This document shows, one piece after another, positions 23,131-34,149 of a stretch of DNA of 64,000 bases. The notes beneath the pieces were generated by a model, which was not told the origin of the DNA, searched no databases, and was given only the letters and a program-made list of their open reading frames with translations. Each line of letters starts with the position of its first letter. Within the stretch, counting starts at the first letter, position 1. Both the position numbers and the translations under genes were made by a program. The DNA comes from Campanula takesimana (taxonomy: Eukaryota > Streptophyta > Magnoliopsida > Asterales > Campanulaceae), in NCBI GenBank assembly GCA_026119855.1, contig JAOWBW010000386.1, positions 806,001-870,000 of the forward strand, in the 5' to 3' direction.

Positions 23131-23290
23131 GTGTGTGTGTGTGTGTGTGTGTGCGGGCAGTGTGTGTTGGGTGTGTGCGTGTGCGTGCTGTATTGTGTGT
23201 GTGTGCAGCCATGTGTATGTGTGTGTACCAGTGTGTGCCTGTGTGTGTAAATAGTGAGTGTGTGCGTGTGTTTGTGTGTGCTGTGAATAG
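23131..23290. repeat. Degenerate (GT)n microsatellite
   Basis: About 160 bp of interrupted GT repeats in the R/U5-like part of the solo LTR. A short Val/Cys-rich frame across it is an artefact of the repeat. Confidence 0.9.
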
Positions 23291-24757
23291 TGTTTTAGTG
23301 TGTGAAATTGAATACTAGAACATGATGATTGAGAATAGAAACTATCAAACCCTAGGTATGAATTGATGAAACCCTAGGGCTATTTTGGTAAACCAAAAAG
23401 GGAATTTTGGGTATAAATATAATTGGGTAATATGAGAAACCCTAGAACGAATATTAACCTTAAAATGAGTTAAAGAGAATAACTCGTAGATTAATAATAA
23501 AAGAAGTAAAGTATAATAGGGACGGAAGTGAAATAGTGTTTACTCGCGTCTAAAGAAAGTTATTTTTCGCATGATTGTAGATACGTGCGCGTGGCATTGC
23601 AAAGAGGATTAAGCAAGCCAAGGTAAGGGATTACGTTCCTAGTAATTTGAGTTTCATCCTTTGAAATAGGATCCTCATATTCTTTCTAAAGTGTAGCTAC
23701 TTAGTGGCCGGTAGTATTTGAACTCCTATGACATGAACGTCTTTTGGAATAATCTTACCCTTGATATGTTTTGTTCAATGGGTATCTAAACTGAATTGAA
23801 TTTGTATTATGTGTTCTTGTACCTTGAACACTATGTGGAATATTACTGTATCTAATTGAAACATGTGCAATTAGCTTTGTCTGATTGAAAAGGACTTATC
23901 AGAAATTAGTCTGATTGAAAAGGACTACATGAAATTGTCTAGTTTGATTGAAAAGAACTTAGACACTATATGCTACTTGATGAAGTAGTTTAATGATCAT
24001 GATCTAAATTAATAAGGGAGCACCCTAAAAAGGTGCAAGGTCTCTTATTCTCTTAACACCCTAAAAAGGTGTACACACCCTGAAAAGGTGTTTGTTACTA
24101 TGGAATTGACGAACTTGTGATAGTTCCACAACTTCCTTAAGTATTATAAATGTATCTTGTGATGTGTACAGTTAAGTTATTGTTGTTAGCCTTTCATTGA
24201 GAATATTGTTTGGCTCCGTTCTTTCGGTCATCTCTTTTTAGTACCCGGAGAGATCCCGTATAGCATTGTTCGCTCACCCCTTTCTTATATTATTTTCCCC
24301 AGATAAAGAGTAGAGGAAATGGTTAGATTGCAAGGAAGGGCAGTCTGTGGTTTAAATGAAGAGCTTAAGACATTTGCTTTGTTTTGTTTTGTTTTATGTT
24401 AGAGCTAGTGGGTTGTACTAGCCATTAAGTTTGAAATACAGTTATGCTTCCGCACTATTTTGAATTGTGGTTAGATTATACTAGCCGTTACATGTGAACG
24501 TTGGATTTGAATTGTGTTTGACGTTTGGGATTTCCTAGTTTGTGGATAATTATTATTATTGGAAAGTTTGGGTCGTTACAGATCTATGTCTAAATCTAAA
24601 TCCAAATTTGGATTAAAGTGAAGATTTAATCGAAAGAAAACTTACAAACCAATAGAAGAAATTTTGAGGGTTGTGAGAGAAGAGAGAGACGGACGGGATA
24701 AAAAAAAAACCCTTGATTTTTGAAAATACATAACTAGTTTATCACTAACCCTTCTTT

Positions 24758-25182
24758 CTTTTTTTTTTTTTTTGAAAAACACGACTTCAATTGTATTAAT
24801 AATAAGAAAAGAGACGGCACTCCACAAAGGTCAGAGGCTTACTCCAAATATCCATAAAAGATCCATTTCTTAACATACAACAATGACAATTTCGATTTAA
24901 ATCTTGAAACATACGAATTATACTCCAAGTAAAATTTAGAAACTGTCTTGATTCAGCATTTAAGAAATCCCCCATTGGATTAGCTTTGAGTACTTGACAT
25001 GAAGAATCTGGGTTGGCGAGTAACCGTCCATCGAGCATTCCAAAACTCTCGAAACATCCTTGTGCAGTAAGAACAAATGCATCCTTTTTGTTTTGAGATA
25101 ATGCGAGATTCATCATTAAAGATTGAATTGCAGTTGCAGGATTAAAAAACAAACAAAACAAACCAACAAACACACAAACAGA
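24758..25182 (-). mobile_element. 5'-truncated LINE tail with poly(A) and 13-bp TSD
   Basis: The minus-strand reading ends in a poly(A) (plus-strand T run 24758-24773). Near-identical flanks CTAACCCTTCTTT (24745-24757) and CTACCCCTTCTTT (25183-25195) look like a target duplication. The inside encodes an RNase H-like remnant. Short length, poly(A) tail and TSD fit a truncated L1-type insertion. Confidence 0.5.
24796..25173 (-). pseudogene. LINE-like RNase H domain remnant
   Basis: The translation DAFVLTAQGCFESFGMLDG, then SRQFLNFTWSIIRMFQDLNR and NCHCCMLRNGSFMDIWSKPL, follows the layout of the RNase H-like (RVT_3) domain at the end of many plant LINE ORF2 proteins: acidic residue near EAFVL, a GCFESFG helix, then a C-terminal stretch resembling RNCH...REGN..AD. 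Catalytic residues are not clearly preserved, and the usual N-terminal strand is missing. It ends about 24 bases before the poly(A). Assignment is by pattern only; a degraded host fragment is the alternative. Confidence 0.4.
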
Positions 25183-25195
25183 CTACCCCTTCTTT

Positions 25196-26278
25196 TATTA
25201 TTGCAAAAGGTAAAAATGGGGAAACTTACTAAAAGAAAAAAAAAATTGACACAGAGATATCCCTTTTTCATCTTCATGTTAAATGTTTACACATATTCTA
25301 AAAATGCTCCATTTTATAACGACATTCTCAAATGTGCACTCAATTGATCCAATTCCGAAAATCAATATGAATACAATGCATACTAGTCTTTGCAGATTCA
25401 TCCAGTTTTTTCATGAATGGAATTATAAAATCATGAACATGTCCTTTACCATTTAGCATCTTTAGTACAATGGAATCGCAGTTCAAAACTACGAATTCGT
25501 TATGATGGGTAATCAAAATATTCGTATTTGGTTTTTGCAGATAGCAAGGAATCTATCGGGTTAATTTCAATGCTCGTTTTGAATTTTAAATAAGTATCAT
25601 TATTTATTCAAGGTTATAGGTGTCCTCTCTTTTGTCATCAGAGTTAGTCTTACGAAAACATGTTTTACACTAAAAACAATTGCAAAACAAATTTTTCTCG
25701 AGATTTTCACCTTTTATGAACTTTCGATAAATAAAATGATAGATTTGTCCTTAAATTCCTCAATTACAAAGTCCAATATACTGAATTAGTCAATTCAAAT
25801 ATTAAGAGGCAAAATAATTATTTTGTTTAAATGTGATGGATTAGTTAAAATCAAATCTCAAGTGAGCAGTGATGTCCAAACCTCAAAAATAAACAGTGAA
25901 ACTAAACCGGAATATGAATCATGCAAATGTATCTATTTTCTTGTCCATGTACTTCTTCTAATTTTCAATTCTTGGCATGTTTCTTGATTATTCTTGAAGG
26001 TTAAAAAATTCTAATTATATATTATTATTTTATTTTATTTTTGAAGGAATTATATATTATTATTATTATTTTTTAAAAAAAATTATAGTTTGTAATTATT
26101 TTGCAATGGTGATTTGATCATTCATTGAGATTTGAGAAAAAAGGTGGGAGTGGGTGTAAAGGAGAAAAGAAACACCTTTTTATGAGGGAGCTTTTTGTCT
26201 ATTTCAGACTCTTAAGTAAGACCTTTTGTCTATGTTCATATAGACAGTTAGATTTATTCTATTGGACAATTAGAAAAA

Positions 26279-26309
<31 letters not shown>

Positions 26310-26436
26310 TTCCTTAAGTCTTGGTCTTGGTCAAAATTTTCAGAGAAATAAATGAATTAAAGAATAGAGATAGTTCAGCATTATGTATTTGGCATTGAGT
26401 TGAGATCTCGAACAATTGAACTATATTTTGATATAA
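25196..26436. other. AT-rich spacer with a poly(A) tract
   Basis: No gene. An A-run near 26275-26301 could be a retroposon tail, but no SINE promoter boxes were seen upstream. An ACATGTTTTACAC motif near 25662 belongs to the dispersed CGTTTTACA-type repeat ends. Confidence 0.5.
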
Positions 26437-26872
26437 AGTCATGTTGGAATTTTAGTTTTAGAAAAGTGTGGTTTGACTGACTTTTTATCAAGAATTCTAT
26501 TGAGTTTCATTTTAAGAAAATGAAAATTAATTGCATATTTGTAATCTACGTTCGGAGTAGATTAATGTGGTATATTTATTTTCTCAAAACCAATTCCGGG
26601 TGAATGAGAAATTAATTTTCAAAGTATGCAAGTTGAAGTGGATAAATGAAGAGTTTATGGGATATGAAATGGTTATCCCACATTGCTTTAAGAATGAAAG
26701 TAATGAGAGTATTTAAGTGAATCCATCTAATGAGGAGTCGTCAAATGGTTCCTCCTTGGGCCAACCAAGTGGACTATTGGGCCAACCATGCAACTAGTGG
26801 CCCAAGTGTGCTAATTTTGGACTAGCTCCAACTTGGCACATGACCCGCGAAGGGCGGTTTATGGCGCACTTT

Positions 26873-26972
26873 ACTAGGTCCGGTCGGTTGATGGGTAAGG
26901 GCACGACCCGCGTCTGTTTGAACTAGGTCCGGTCGGATTGATCGGTAAGGGCAGGACCCGCGTCTGTTTGAA
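26873..26972 (+). repeat. Tandem duplication of ~49 bp in the solo LTR
   Basis: Two copies of ACTAGGTCCGGTCGG, then TGAT..GGTAAGGGCA and GACCCGCGTCTGTTTGA, start at 26873 and 26922. They are locally GC-rich and may be U3 enhancer repeats. Confidence 0.8.
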
Positions 26973-26991
26973 CATGCGGGTCGGCCCCTGG

Positions 26992-27556
26992 TAGGGGTGT
27001 AAGTGGTTTGGTTCAAACTGCGGTTTGGTTTGGTTTTCAAGCACCAATGGTTCGGTTCAGTCTCAAATATTGGCAAACCACATGGTTTGGTTTGTGGTTT
27101 GACCTTCCCAGACCAAACCAAACCAAACCGCGGTTTGAGACCGCGAGACTGAACTACCAACCAAACCGCCAGACCAAACCACATTACATAAACATATCTT
27201 CACCCCAGTTTCACATTACATTGTAAAGTGTTTTTTTTTCCTTCGGCCTCTCTCTTCCTCTAGTCCCTCTCTTCATGTGACTTTCCTCTTCAAGACCCAC
27301 ATCTTTCTCCCTTACTCCGTGATCATGGACAATTAATAATGAGTTGCGGTTTGAACCGTAGTCTAAACTATGGTTTGAACCACGGTTTGATCTACGTAAT
27401 TGAACCGCGGTTTGAACCAAACCGAACCAAACCATAGCAGTTTGGTTTGGTTCGGTTTGAAATTTTTCATGATTCGGTTCAGTTTGGAATTTTCACAAAC
27501 CGATGACTAGTGGTTCGGTGCATAAATACCCCCAAACCGAACCATTTACACCCTTA
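26992..27556. mobile_element. Non-autonomous hAT-like element rich in GGTTTGGTTT
   Basis: Ends TAGGGGTGTAAGTGGTTTGG and GAACCATTTACACCCTTA are imperfect inverses of the plant hAT type. The interior is filled by inverted and direct copies of GGTTTGGTTT and AACCAAACCG. The expected 8-bp TSD is poor (GCCCCTGG versus ACTGCTGG). No transposase. Confidence 0.6.
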
Positions 27557-28223
27557 ACTGCTGGGCTGATCCATGCAATCTCCACCCTTCATCCAGAATT
27601 TGATGCGACGGTCCAGATCCCACCAGACTCCATTAGTGCTAATAGTGCCTTTCCTAAAATGCACCCCATCTCTTCATTATCTATATAAACCCCCCACCAG
27701 TTTTTCAAATTCTCACTCAATCATTCAATCACAATTGAATGACATCACAATTCATATCAGAATTAGAGAAGCACATATTTAACTGAATTAACGAACTCGG
27801 TTAAATATTTAACTGAATTATGGAATTCAGTCACAGAATTGGATGGAATTCTCACGGCATCTGTTAAAAGACAGAATCATCTTGTTGCATTAGTCTTCTT
27901 CAAAGTCTGGAAGTGTCAAACACAGTTATGTTCGCCGAAGTCCTTGATTTGAAGTGCTTCTATCATGGACTGTAAATTCGTTTCATCTTGAGAGAAGATT
28001 GCCGCAGACCGTTAGCACCAGTGCGGGGCAATATCTTCTTACGGGGATTGTGTCCAACACAAGACTCGACTTCATTTATTGCCCGGTTTGATTTAATTTC
28101 CACATTTCTAATTTATCCTTATTTCCTGCTCCGTTAAATTTATTTTGGTTCATTTATGATATTTGTCATTTTGTTAAATTCAAGAAAACCACTATTTATT
28201 GTTACAATTTACCTAACAAGTCA

Positions 28224-28839
28224 TAGCATAGCATATCATTCTGATATGACTTAAATTTTGGAAAAATAATACATAATTAATGATATAACACAAAATCATA
28301 GTATTAAAAGAGTTATTTAAATAAAAATCTTTGATATTGAAATTTACATGTGATTGTGAAAATCTCGAGAAAAATTTATTTAACCTCGCTTTAGTGTACT
28401 GTGTACAACCTGTTTTCATTTTTTAATGTAAAACAAGTTTTTCATAAAAATGACTCCATGTGATTAGGAGAAGGTAAGAAATTCAAAAAAATAATTATTC
28501 TCATCAGAAATATTGCAAGTTTCAAACTCTATACACAGTATATTCTTTCTGATAAAAAGAAAACTATATGGAGAATAATTATTACTCTTTTCGTCCTAGA
28601 ATGACTAATTAATTTTTATTAAAAATATATTATTAATTTAAAAGCTAATTTTAATACAATTTTAATATTTACTTTTTAAAACGGAGAGGGTAATAATCAC
28701 TAATCAGTTTTTTCAATGGGGGAAGAGCCTTCTCAATGAGTAGGTGCTGGACCCAAGCAGTTTAAGTCAGCTTAATTATAAAGGGATAATGGGCCTAGCC
28801 CAATGAATAGGTGCTGGACTGACTGATCCAGTATATCTA
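28224..28839. other. AT-rich spacer with remnant repeat ends
   Basis: No gene. Near 28360-28450, GAGAAAAATTTATTTAACC, then AATGTAAAACAAGTTTTTCA, resembles 8512-8635, so both are decayed copies of one short repeat. Confidence 0.5.
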
Positions 28840-28841
28840 TA

Positions 28842-29087
28842 CTCCCTCCGCCCCACTCGAATTAGGACAAATTTCCATTTTTGGTGTCTCATTCAAATTA
28901 GGACAATTCAAAAATGGAAATGTTTTATTTAATGAGACTCACACTCACCACAACTTTTCACTCATTATTCTCTACCCCACTTTCTCTCTCCTACTTTACT
29001 TTTCATACTCACAACACTTACTCCAATAACACTTTTTTCTTAATCCTCGTGCCCAACCCAAAAATCTTTCGGGTGGGACGGAGGGAG
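28842..29087. mobile_element. Stowaway MITE (CCCACTCGAATTAGGAC family)
   Basis: Ends CTCCCTCCGCCCCACTCGAA and CGGGTGGGACGGAGGGAG with TA on both sides (28840-28841, 29088-29089). Closely related to 13020-13273. Confidence 0.85.
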
Positions 29088-29089
29088 TA

Positions 29090-29567
29090 TATAGATAGGT
29101 AAAGAATTTCAAATAAATTTATTCAACCTTTAATTAATTGCATGCGGAGAGGGCATGACACAAAATGATGCCACTTCTGGAAACTTACAACTTCAGGTTT
29201 GTTTCGAAAAAACAATTTTTTAAAAAATTAGATTTTTAAAATTGTTGTTTAAGAAATTGAAAAATATTTTTTGAAAAATGGAATAAATTTGTTATCAGCT
29301 GTTTGATAAATTTTAGGAAATTGTTTTGGAAACTATTTTTCTGTGTTTGAAAAACAGTGTAAAAACGGTTCCATTTTCTAATTTATATTTACAAAATTAC
29401 GAACTACAATACAAGTTGAATATGAAAAACAATAACCATTCTTTTAGAGGAAGGAGGTGGTTGTGGTGAGGTGAGTGTGGCTGGGTGGGGTCTTTAAAAA
29501 AGGAAAAAAAAATTAAGCACGAGTAAAATTATTTTTTTTTGTCGGGGCGGAGTGGAGTAGGGAATGG
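29090..29567. other. AT-rich spacer
   Basis: Stretches of A/T runs with near-palindromes (TTTTTTGAAAAATGG), no gene or clear element ends. Confidence 0.5.
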
Positions 29568-29575
29568 GTTGAGTT

Positions 29576-29689
29576 TAGGGGTGGTAAAATGGGTGTTTTG
29601 GGTGTATCCATTAAAGTTAAAATATCCGGATATCCAATGGATTTTTAACTTTAATGGGTAAACCCAAAACACCCATTTTACCACCCCTA
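29576..29689. mobile_element. 114-bp foldback hAT-type MITE, TSD GTTGAGTT
   Basis: The ends TAGGGGTGGTAAAATGGGTG and CACCCATTTTACCACCCCTA are perfect inverses, and complementarity continues with small interruptions through about 48 bp per arm. The 8-bp duplication GTTGAGTT (29568-29575, 29690-29697) and TAGGGGTG ends fit the hAT superfamily. It would fold into a single hairpin. Confidence 0.85.
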
Positions 29690-29697
29690 GTTGAGTT

Positions 29698-30595
29698 TTG
29701 GGGGTCGGTCGGGTAGGACGGTGTGGAGTGTTAAGAAACAATTTAAATATGAGTAACAATAATTCTTTTTATACAATGTGCGTAGTGTAGGAATAATTGA
29801 AAATTGTTGTACATACAAAGAAAATAGTAAGTCACTGTATTAAGGAAATACGTACACTTATTTTATGCTGACAAAAAAAGTAATTTGTTTTATATTAATT
29901 ATAATTTTTTTTGTTACCCAACACTATAAAATGGAGAAAACATTTTTTAAAAATTTAATTTTCACATAAAAAAGAAAAGTACAAATCCTTAATTAGCTTG
30001 AAAGAACAAGACATAAAAACCTATCCATTCTGCATTCAAGTTTAGTAACAATCAACATTGACATAAAGCATACTTTCACCCACTATCTTTGATGTTACTT
30101 CTTCATAATTTATTCATTATTCCATACTCATGGATTTGTGGTTCCTATCCTATCATCATCCAACTGCTTTCCCCTTTTCGCTTGTCACGGCTGGATTTAT
30201 TACTTATGTTTTCAAAGGTAATTTTATTTGAATGCTTATCAGTGAAATTTGATTACGAAGTGTCAGTGTAAAAAAATGCCAGTGTAAGAGTACAAGTGAA
30301 GTCAGTGTATGTGTTTATATGCCGGCGACAGAAAAAATTAAGCTTAAAAAACGCGTTTTACATAAGACTAACTTGGACGAAACAAAATAGCACCACCCAA
30401 TTGAGATAACCATTCTTAGCACGAAACCCCTAATTTGTCCCTTCCTCTCTCCTTAAAACCAGCCCATGAACGTGGCACCATTTATTTGCTTTATGTGTCA
30501 AAAAAATATACCACATGAAAAAATGGCCCAACTCTAGGTGTCTTTCTTAGGTTGATATACAAATCAAGGGGACATCTCCTATATATAATCAAAAT
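29698..30595. other. AT-rich spacer
   Basis: No gene. AAAACGCGTTTTACATAAGA near 30348 is another isolated copy of the dispersed repeat end seen at 6190 and 31970. Confidence 0.5.
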
Positions 30596-30775
30596 GAGCA
30601 ATGCTAGGGGCACAAAATAAAGTCATAAAATCTTGCTCATAACATGAGGTAGCGATATTTTATTGGTTGCATCGATAATGAACCCGCCACACTCTAATTA
30701 AAAACACCAATAAAATCTTGATACCTAGATTTTGTGAGCAAATTTTTGTGACTTTTTTGTGCCATAGTATTATTC
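30596..30775. mobile_element. MITE of the GCTAGGGGCACAAAA family, copy 2
   Basis: Ends GAGCAATGCTAGGGGCACAA and TTTTTGTGCCATAGTATTAT; body matches 10361-10528. ATAATCA occurs on both sides but a few bases from the tips, so the TSD is not settled. Confidence 0.7.
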
Positions 30776-31474
30776 ATAATCAATTATTTGTGGCGTTACA
30801 CATCAAATTATGGATCAACCGACAGTGCTATGGCCATCTCTCTAAAACTTGCTATTCATATATTTTTTAATACTTAATCAATTACAATTTTTAAAATTAT
30901 ACCAGAATAATTATATTGATATTAAATCTTTGGTCAAAATTTATTTGAGTTGATAACAAAAAATCACATAAAAAAAAATCTGAGCCAGAGAAAGTATTAA
31001 ACAATACTAGAAAATAGACACATGAAATTTTAAAAATGATATACTTTTAAAATAGTGCATTTTTTTATGAAACAGATGAAGTAATGCATTTGCGAGAAGA
31101 GATATACTCCGGGCATGAATGCCATTCACTTGACAACGCAAACCCTCAAAAAAACAAAATCCATAATACTAGAAAATAAACACGTCGAAAAAAGAAAAGA
31201 AAATAAACACGTGTTTATGTGTACAAAAGAAAAATGAAAAAAAAAAAAAAAAAAAAAAAAAACCAACGTTGCTTTTATATTTTCTTGCAATGTCACGCTT
31301 GCCCCGGAAATACTGCATTTAGATGGGAAAGACGGTCAGAAGGGAGGAAAACAAATTACGTCCAAAATACTTATTTTTTTTTTTCGAGAGAAAATACTTA
31401 TGTTTTAAACTAACACATAAGTACATAATTATTAATAAAAATATGGTGTTTAGTAAATAAGGTTAAAAATGTTT
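30776..31474. other. AT-rich spacer with poly(A)
   Basis: No gene; an A-run at about 31236-31262 is the only notable feature. Confidence 0.5.
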
Positions 31475-31991
31475 CACAAAATCTTGGGTAAATTACGCAA
31501 GTCTTAGGAAAAACGTGTTTTCGGTGGAATTTTTGAAAATATGTGGAATTTCTTTAAAAAAAAACGCGGTGACACTTTTGTAAATAATCAGAACTTTTCA
31601 TCAGTTCTGAATATCAATAACAAGCATTCTGGATATGATTTTCAAGCACATTTGAATAAGGTCATGGTCAATAAACTTTCTGGATATCAAGCTCAAGAGG
31701 TTCTGGATATATATGATATAGTCTTCTGAATATAATTTATGAAGCATCTCCAGTGAAAAAAAAAACTTTTGAGAGTGATATCCAGAACCTTTGAGACTGA
31801 TAGCCAGAACATTTGAAAGTGATAGCCGGAAAGTTTTTTCTGAGAAAAAATTTGAAGAGCAGTTGATGTGTTAATATATAGCCAGTGACAATGTTTAGGA
31901 TGACCAGTTGATGTGTTATTAAGGTCCAAAGAGTGTGTTGAGGAGCGCCAAATGACACTAGGAAAAATGCGTTTTGCAGGAGACTAACTCA
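31475..31991. repeat. Dispersed ~515-bp repeat, copy 2
   Basis: Uninterrupted relative of 4351-6217, starting CACAAAATCTTGGG and ending GCGTTTTGCAGGAGACTAAC. It carries the same GATATC-AGAACC-GAAAGTGATAGCC vocabulary but fewer tandem units. It shows the state of the locus before the Mutator-like insertion in copy 1. Confidence 0.6.
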
Positions 31992-32651
31992 AAATGTTTA
32001 CTAGGAAAACAACTAGTTTTTTGGGATAAACTTAAATCTCTTATACTACAAGTATTTTAAAATGAAGGGAGTAATTATTATTTTATATGTCTTGTAATAA
32101 ATAGTGTTGCATTCTTTGAGTGCATTTCAAAACAAAGTTAACATTTTTCTCACATTGGTAAAAAAATAAAAAGATTTAATGCGATTAATTATGCTACAAA
32201 TTAACAATGTTGTTTTAAAATGATTTTTTCATTTGACTATTCAATTTTTTTTAAAGATATAAACAATTGCTTCACTAGCCATATTGTATTTATACACATT
32301 TAAGCTTAAATTATTTAAAAAAATATCTAATAAAGTGAAAAATAACAAATGAGAAAATAATTTCGAATGAAAGAAAAAGATTATCTGTAAAACTGTAACA
32401 CTTATGATAACAACTAAATTATAATAATAATGGTAGTTTAAGACAAAAATCTAGTCATTTTCACAAAACAAACTTGATACATGTACTTAACATATGCCAA
32501 TACAGATCAAAAAGGGGCAACCATTCATCAACTCTTGTCAATTTGGCTTTCGCAAACTTAGTCCCTAGTAAGTACCCTGGATGATGGAGATTAATATAAG
32601 AAGATATTTAAGGCTTTATTTTAGTTATTATTGTTATTTTTATTGTTATTT
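31992..32651. other. AT-rich spacer left of the LTR array
   Basis: No gene recognised. Homology to the array LTR starts abruptly near 32652 (CGGATTTATATTTAGATA). Confidence 0.5.
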
Positions 32652-33009
32652 TCGGATTTATATTTAGATATGAGATAATATTTGTTTAGAAGTAGATTTA
32701 TAATATATTTTGATGTTTTTGAGTTGTAATAGGTTACTATATAGGTTAGGATTATTTTTAGGAGTGTTTGACTTGTTTTCTAAGTCGTAGGAGTCTTATA
32801 AAAATAGGAAAATCAGTTGTTGATTAATAAAATTTGAGTATTGAACGTTGTTCTTTACTCCCGAAAGTGGATTTCTTCCCTTTTGATGCCAATTTCCTAA
32901 TTCGTTGAATCAATGGGTTATTGAAGGCTATTCTTCCGGCATTGTTGAGAACAATCAACGGATTAATAGTGCTTATCCCTATTTATTTTTTTATGCTTCC
33001 GCTTCCCTA
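32652..33009 (-). repeat. Array LTR A (partial, diverged)
   Basis: Lacks the ~190 bp carrying TGACGTAGCGGAAG that begins the other units on the plus strand, and lacks a 15-bp GTTAATGTTAATTCC block present in B-G. Ends CTTCCCTACA. The most distinct member, and the left edge of the array. Confidence 0.75.
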
Positions 33010-33567
33010 CATCATTCTCCTCCGCTTGAAGAAAATTCGCCCTCGAATTTTGAATTTTGTTTGAAGCCACGTATCTTGAAATTTTTCTTCATACCGGTGA
33101 CGAACTTTGAACTTGGTACCACTCGTCATAATATCCATCCAATCCATCCAGTAACATTGAATAAAATTTTCAAAGATCAATTTCTTGAGGCACCAAGTTG
33201 ATGAACAATTAGAATAATAAACTTCAAAGGGATCTTCATAAGGATGACTACATTTTATCACCTCAAACTTCCATATCAATTCATCTTGTGAAGATTTGAG
33301 GCCAACCTTAGTTACACCCATTTGATGAGATGTCACTAAATGACAGATTTCACAATGACACTCATCAAATACAGGAGGTTTTGACCAATCGACAAGAACT
33401 TCTGGACTTGAAGATTCGACAAAAATCTCGTAGAGAACAATCCTCGAACTAAGCTTTTCGAGATCAGATATACGTTGATCTACGACTCGTGCGATACGCT
33501 GGTCCAGCACATCCTCCTCACGTTCGTAGATCTCTTCCACGGTGGCCATCTTTCTTCCTCGTGCCAT
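33007..33567 (-). CDS. Array interior 1: intact 186-codon ORF
   Basis: Starts MARGRKMATVEEIYEREEDV just after the PBS and ends RIFFKRRRMM at the LTR edge. The first ~45 residues are charged and helix-prone (DQRIARVVDQRISDLEKL), like the start of Gypsy gag proteins. A C-H-C-x2-C cluster lies mid-protein (DECHCEICHLVTSHQMG), then WMDIMTSGTKFKVRHRYEE. The last part overlaps the PPT region, where full Gypsy elements have the end of pol. I infer a gag-start/pol-end relic from internal deletion. No enzymatic domain; whether it is translated is unknown. A start 63 bases upstream inside the LTR/PBS is less likely. Confidence 0.45.
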   Translation of the reverse strand: MARGRKMATVEEIYEREEDVLDQRIARVVDQRISDLEKLSSRIVLYEIFVESSSPEVLVDWSKPPVFDECHCEICHLVTSHQMGVTKVGLKSSQDELIWKFEVIKCSHPYEDPFEVYYSNCSSTWCLKKLIFENFIQCYWMDWMDIMTSGTKFKVRHRYEEKFQDTWLQTKFKIRGRIFFKRRRMM

Positions 33568-33600
33568 CCTTCCTAGAACGAACCGGAGTCTGATACCAAC

Positions 33601-34149
33601 TGACGTAGCGGAAGACATGATAGGAATCAACCCTAGTAGAATTTAATCAATACTAGCGATCGATCTTCAACAATCGTAGAACTTAATCAAATACGAAGAG
33701 TTGGACGAAAGGAGGAAAACTCAGACTTTCGGATTTAAGAAAAGAGCAACGCTCAATCAAATTTTCTAAGTCGATTTATATTTAGATAGGATATAATGTC
33801 ATGTTTAGAAGTAGATTTATGATATATTTTGATGTTTTTGAGTTGTAATAGGTAACTATATAGGTTAGGATTATTTTTAGGAGTGTTTGACTTGTTTTCT
33901 AAGTCGTAGGAGTCTTATAAAAATAGGGTTAATGTTAATTCCGAAAATCAGTTGTTGATTAATAAAATTTAAGTATTGAACGTTGTTCTTTATTCCCGAA
34001 AGTGGATTTCTTCCCTTTTGTTGCCAATTTCCTAGTATTCGTTGAATCAATGGGTTATTGAAGGCTATTCTTCCGGCATTGTTGAGAACAATCAACAGAT
34101 TAATAGTGTTTATCCCTATTTATTTCTTTTATGCTTCCGCTTCCCTACA
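33601..34149 (-). repeat. Array LTR B
   Basis: Full 549-bp unit, TGACGTAGCGGAAG to CTTCCCTACA on the plus strand. Confidence 0.85.

Larger units (their letters stand above)
14033..24580 (+). mobile_element. Solo Gypsy-type LTR (TSD GATCT) holding a nested Tekay element
   Basis: Starts TGTAATACCCGCC at 14033 and ends TTTGGGTCGTTACA at 24580, with identical GATCT on both sides (14028-14032, 24581-24585). Without the nested element the LTR is 14033-about 14100 plus 22771-24580, about 1.88 kb. A TATA-like AATATATAAACCC near 22881 gives a plus orientation. No internal region remains, so LTR-LTR recombination has removed it. The terminal GGTCGTTACA resembles chromovirus LTR ends, so Tekay-like Gypsy is likely but not proven. 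Confidence 0.75.
26442..28218 (+). mobile_element. Solo LTR, TSD AGTCA, carrying a hAT-like insertion
   Basis: Starts TGTTGGAATTTTAG and ends ACAATTTACCTAACA. Identical AGTCA flanks at 26437-26441 and 28219-28223. Without the nested 565 bp it is about 1.2 kb. TATA-like CTATATAAACC at 27681 sets a plus orientation. The beginning and the phrase TGGTTATCCCACATTG recall Copia LTRs, but the superfamily is a guess. No internal region is present. Confidence 0.85.

Noticed and set aside
23133..23318. Cys/Val-rich small protein
   Set aside because: Direct translation of a GT microsatellite inside an LTR.
32905..33201. Plus-strand frame repeated in every array unit
   Set aside because: It runs across the LTR/interior junction opposite the better-supported minus-strand frame, with no domain.
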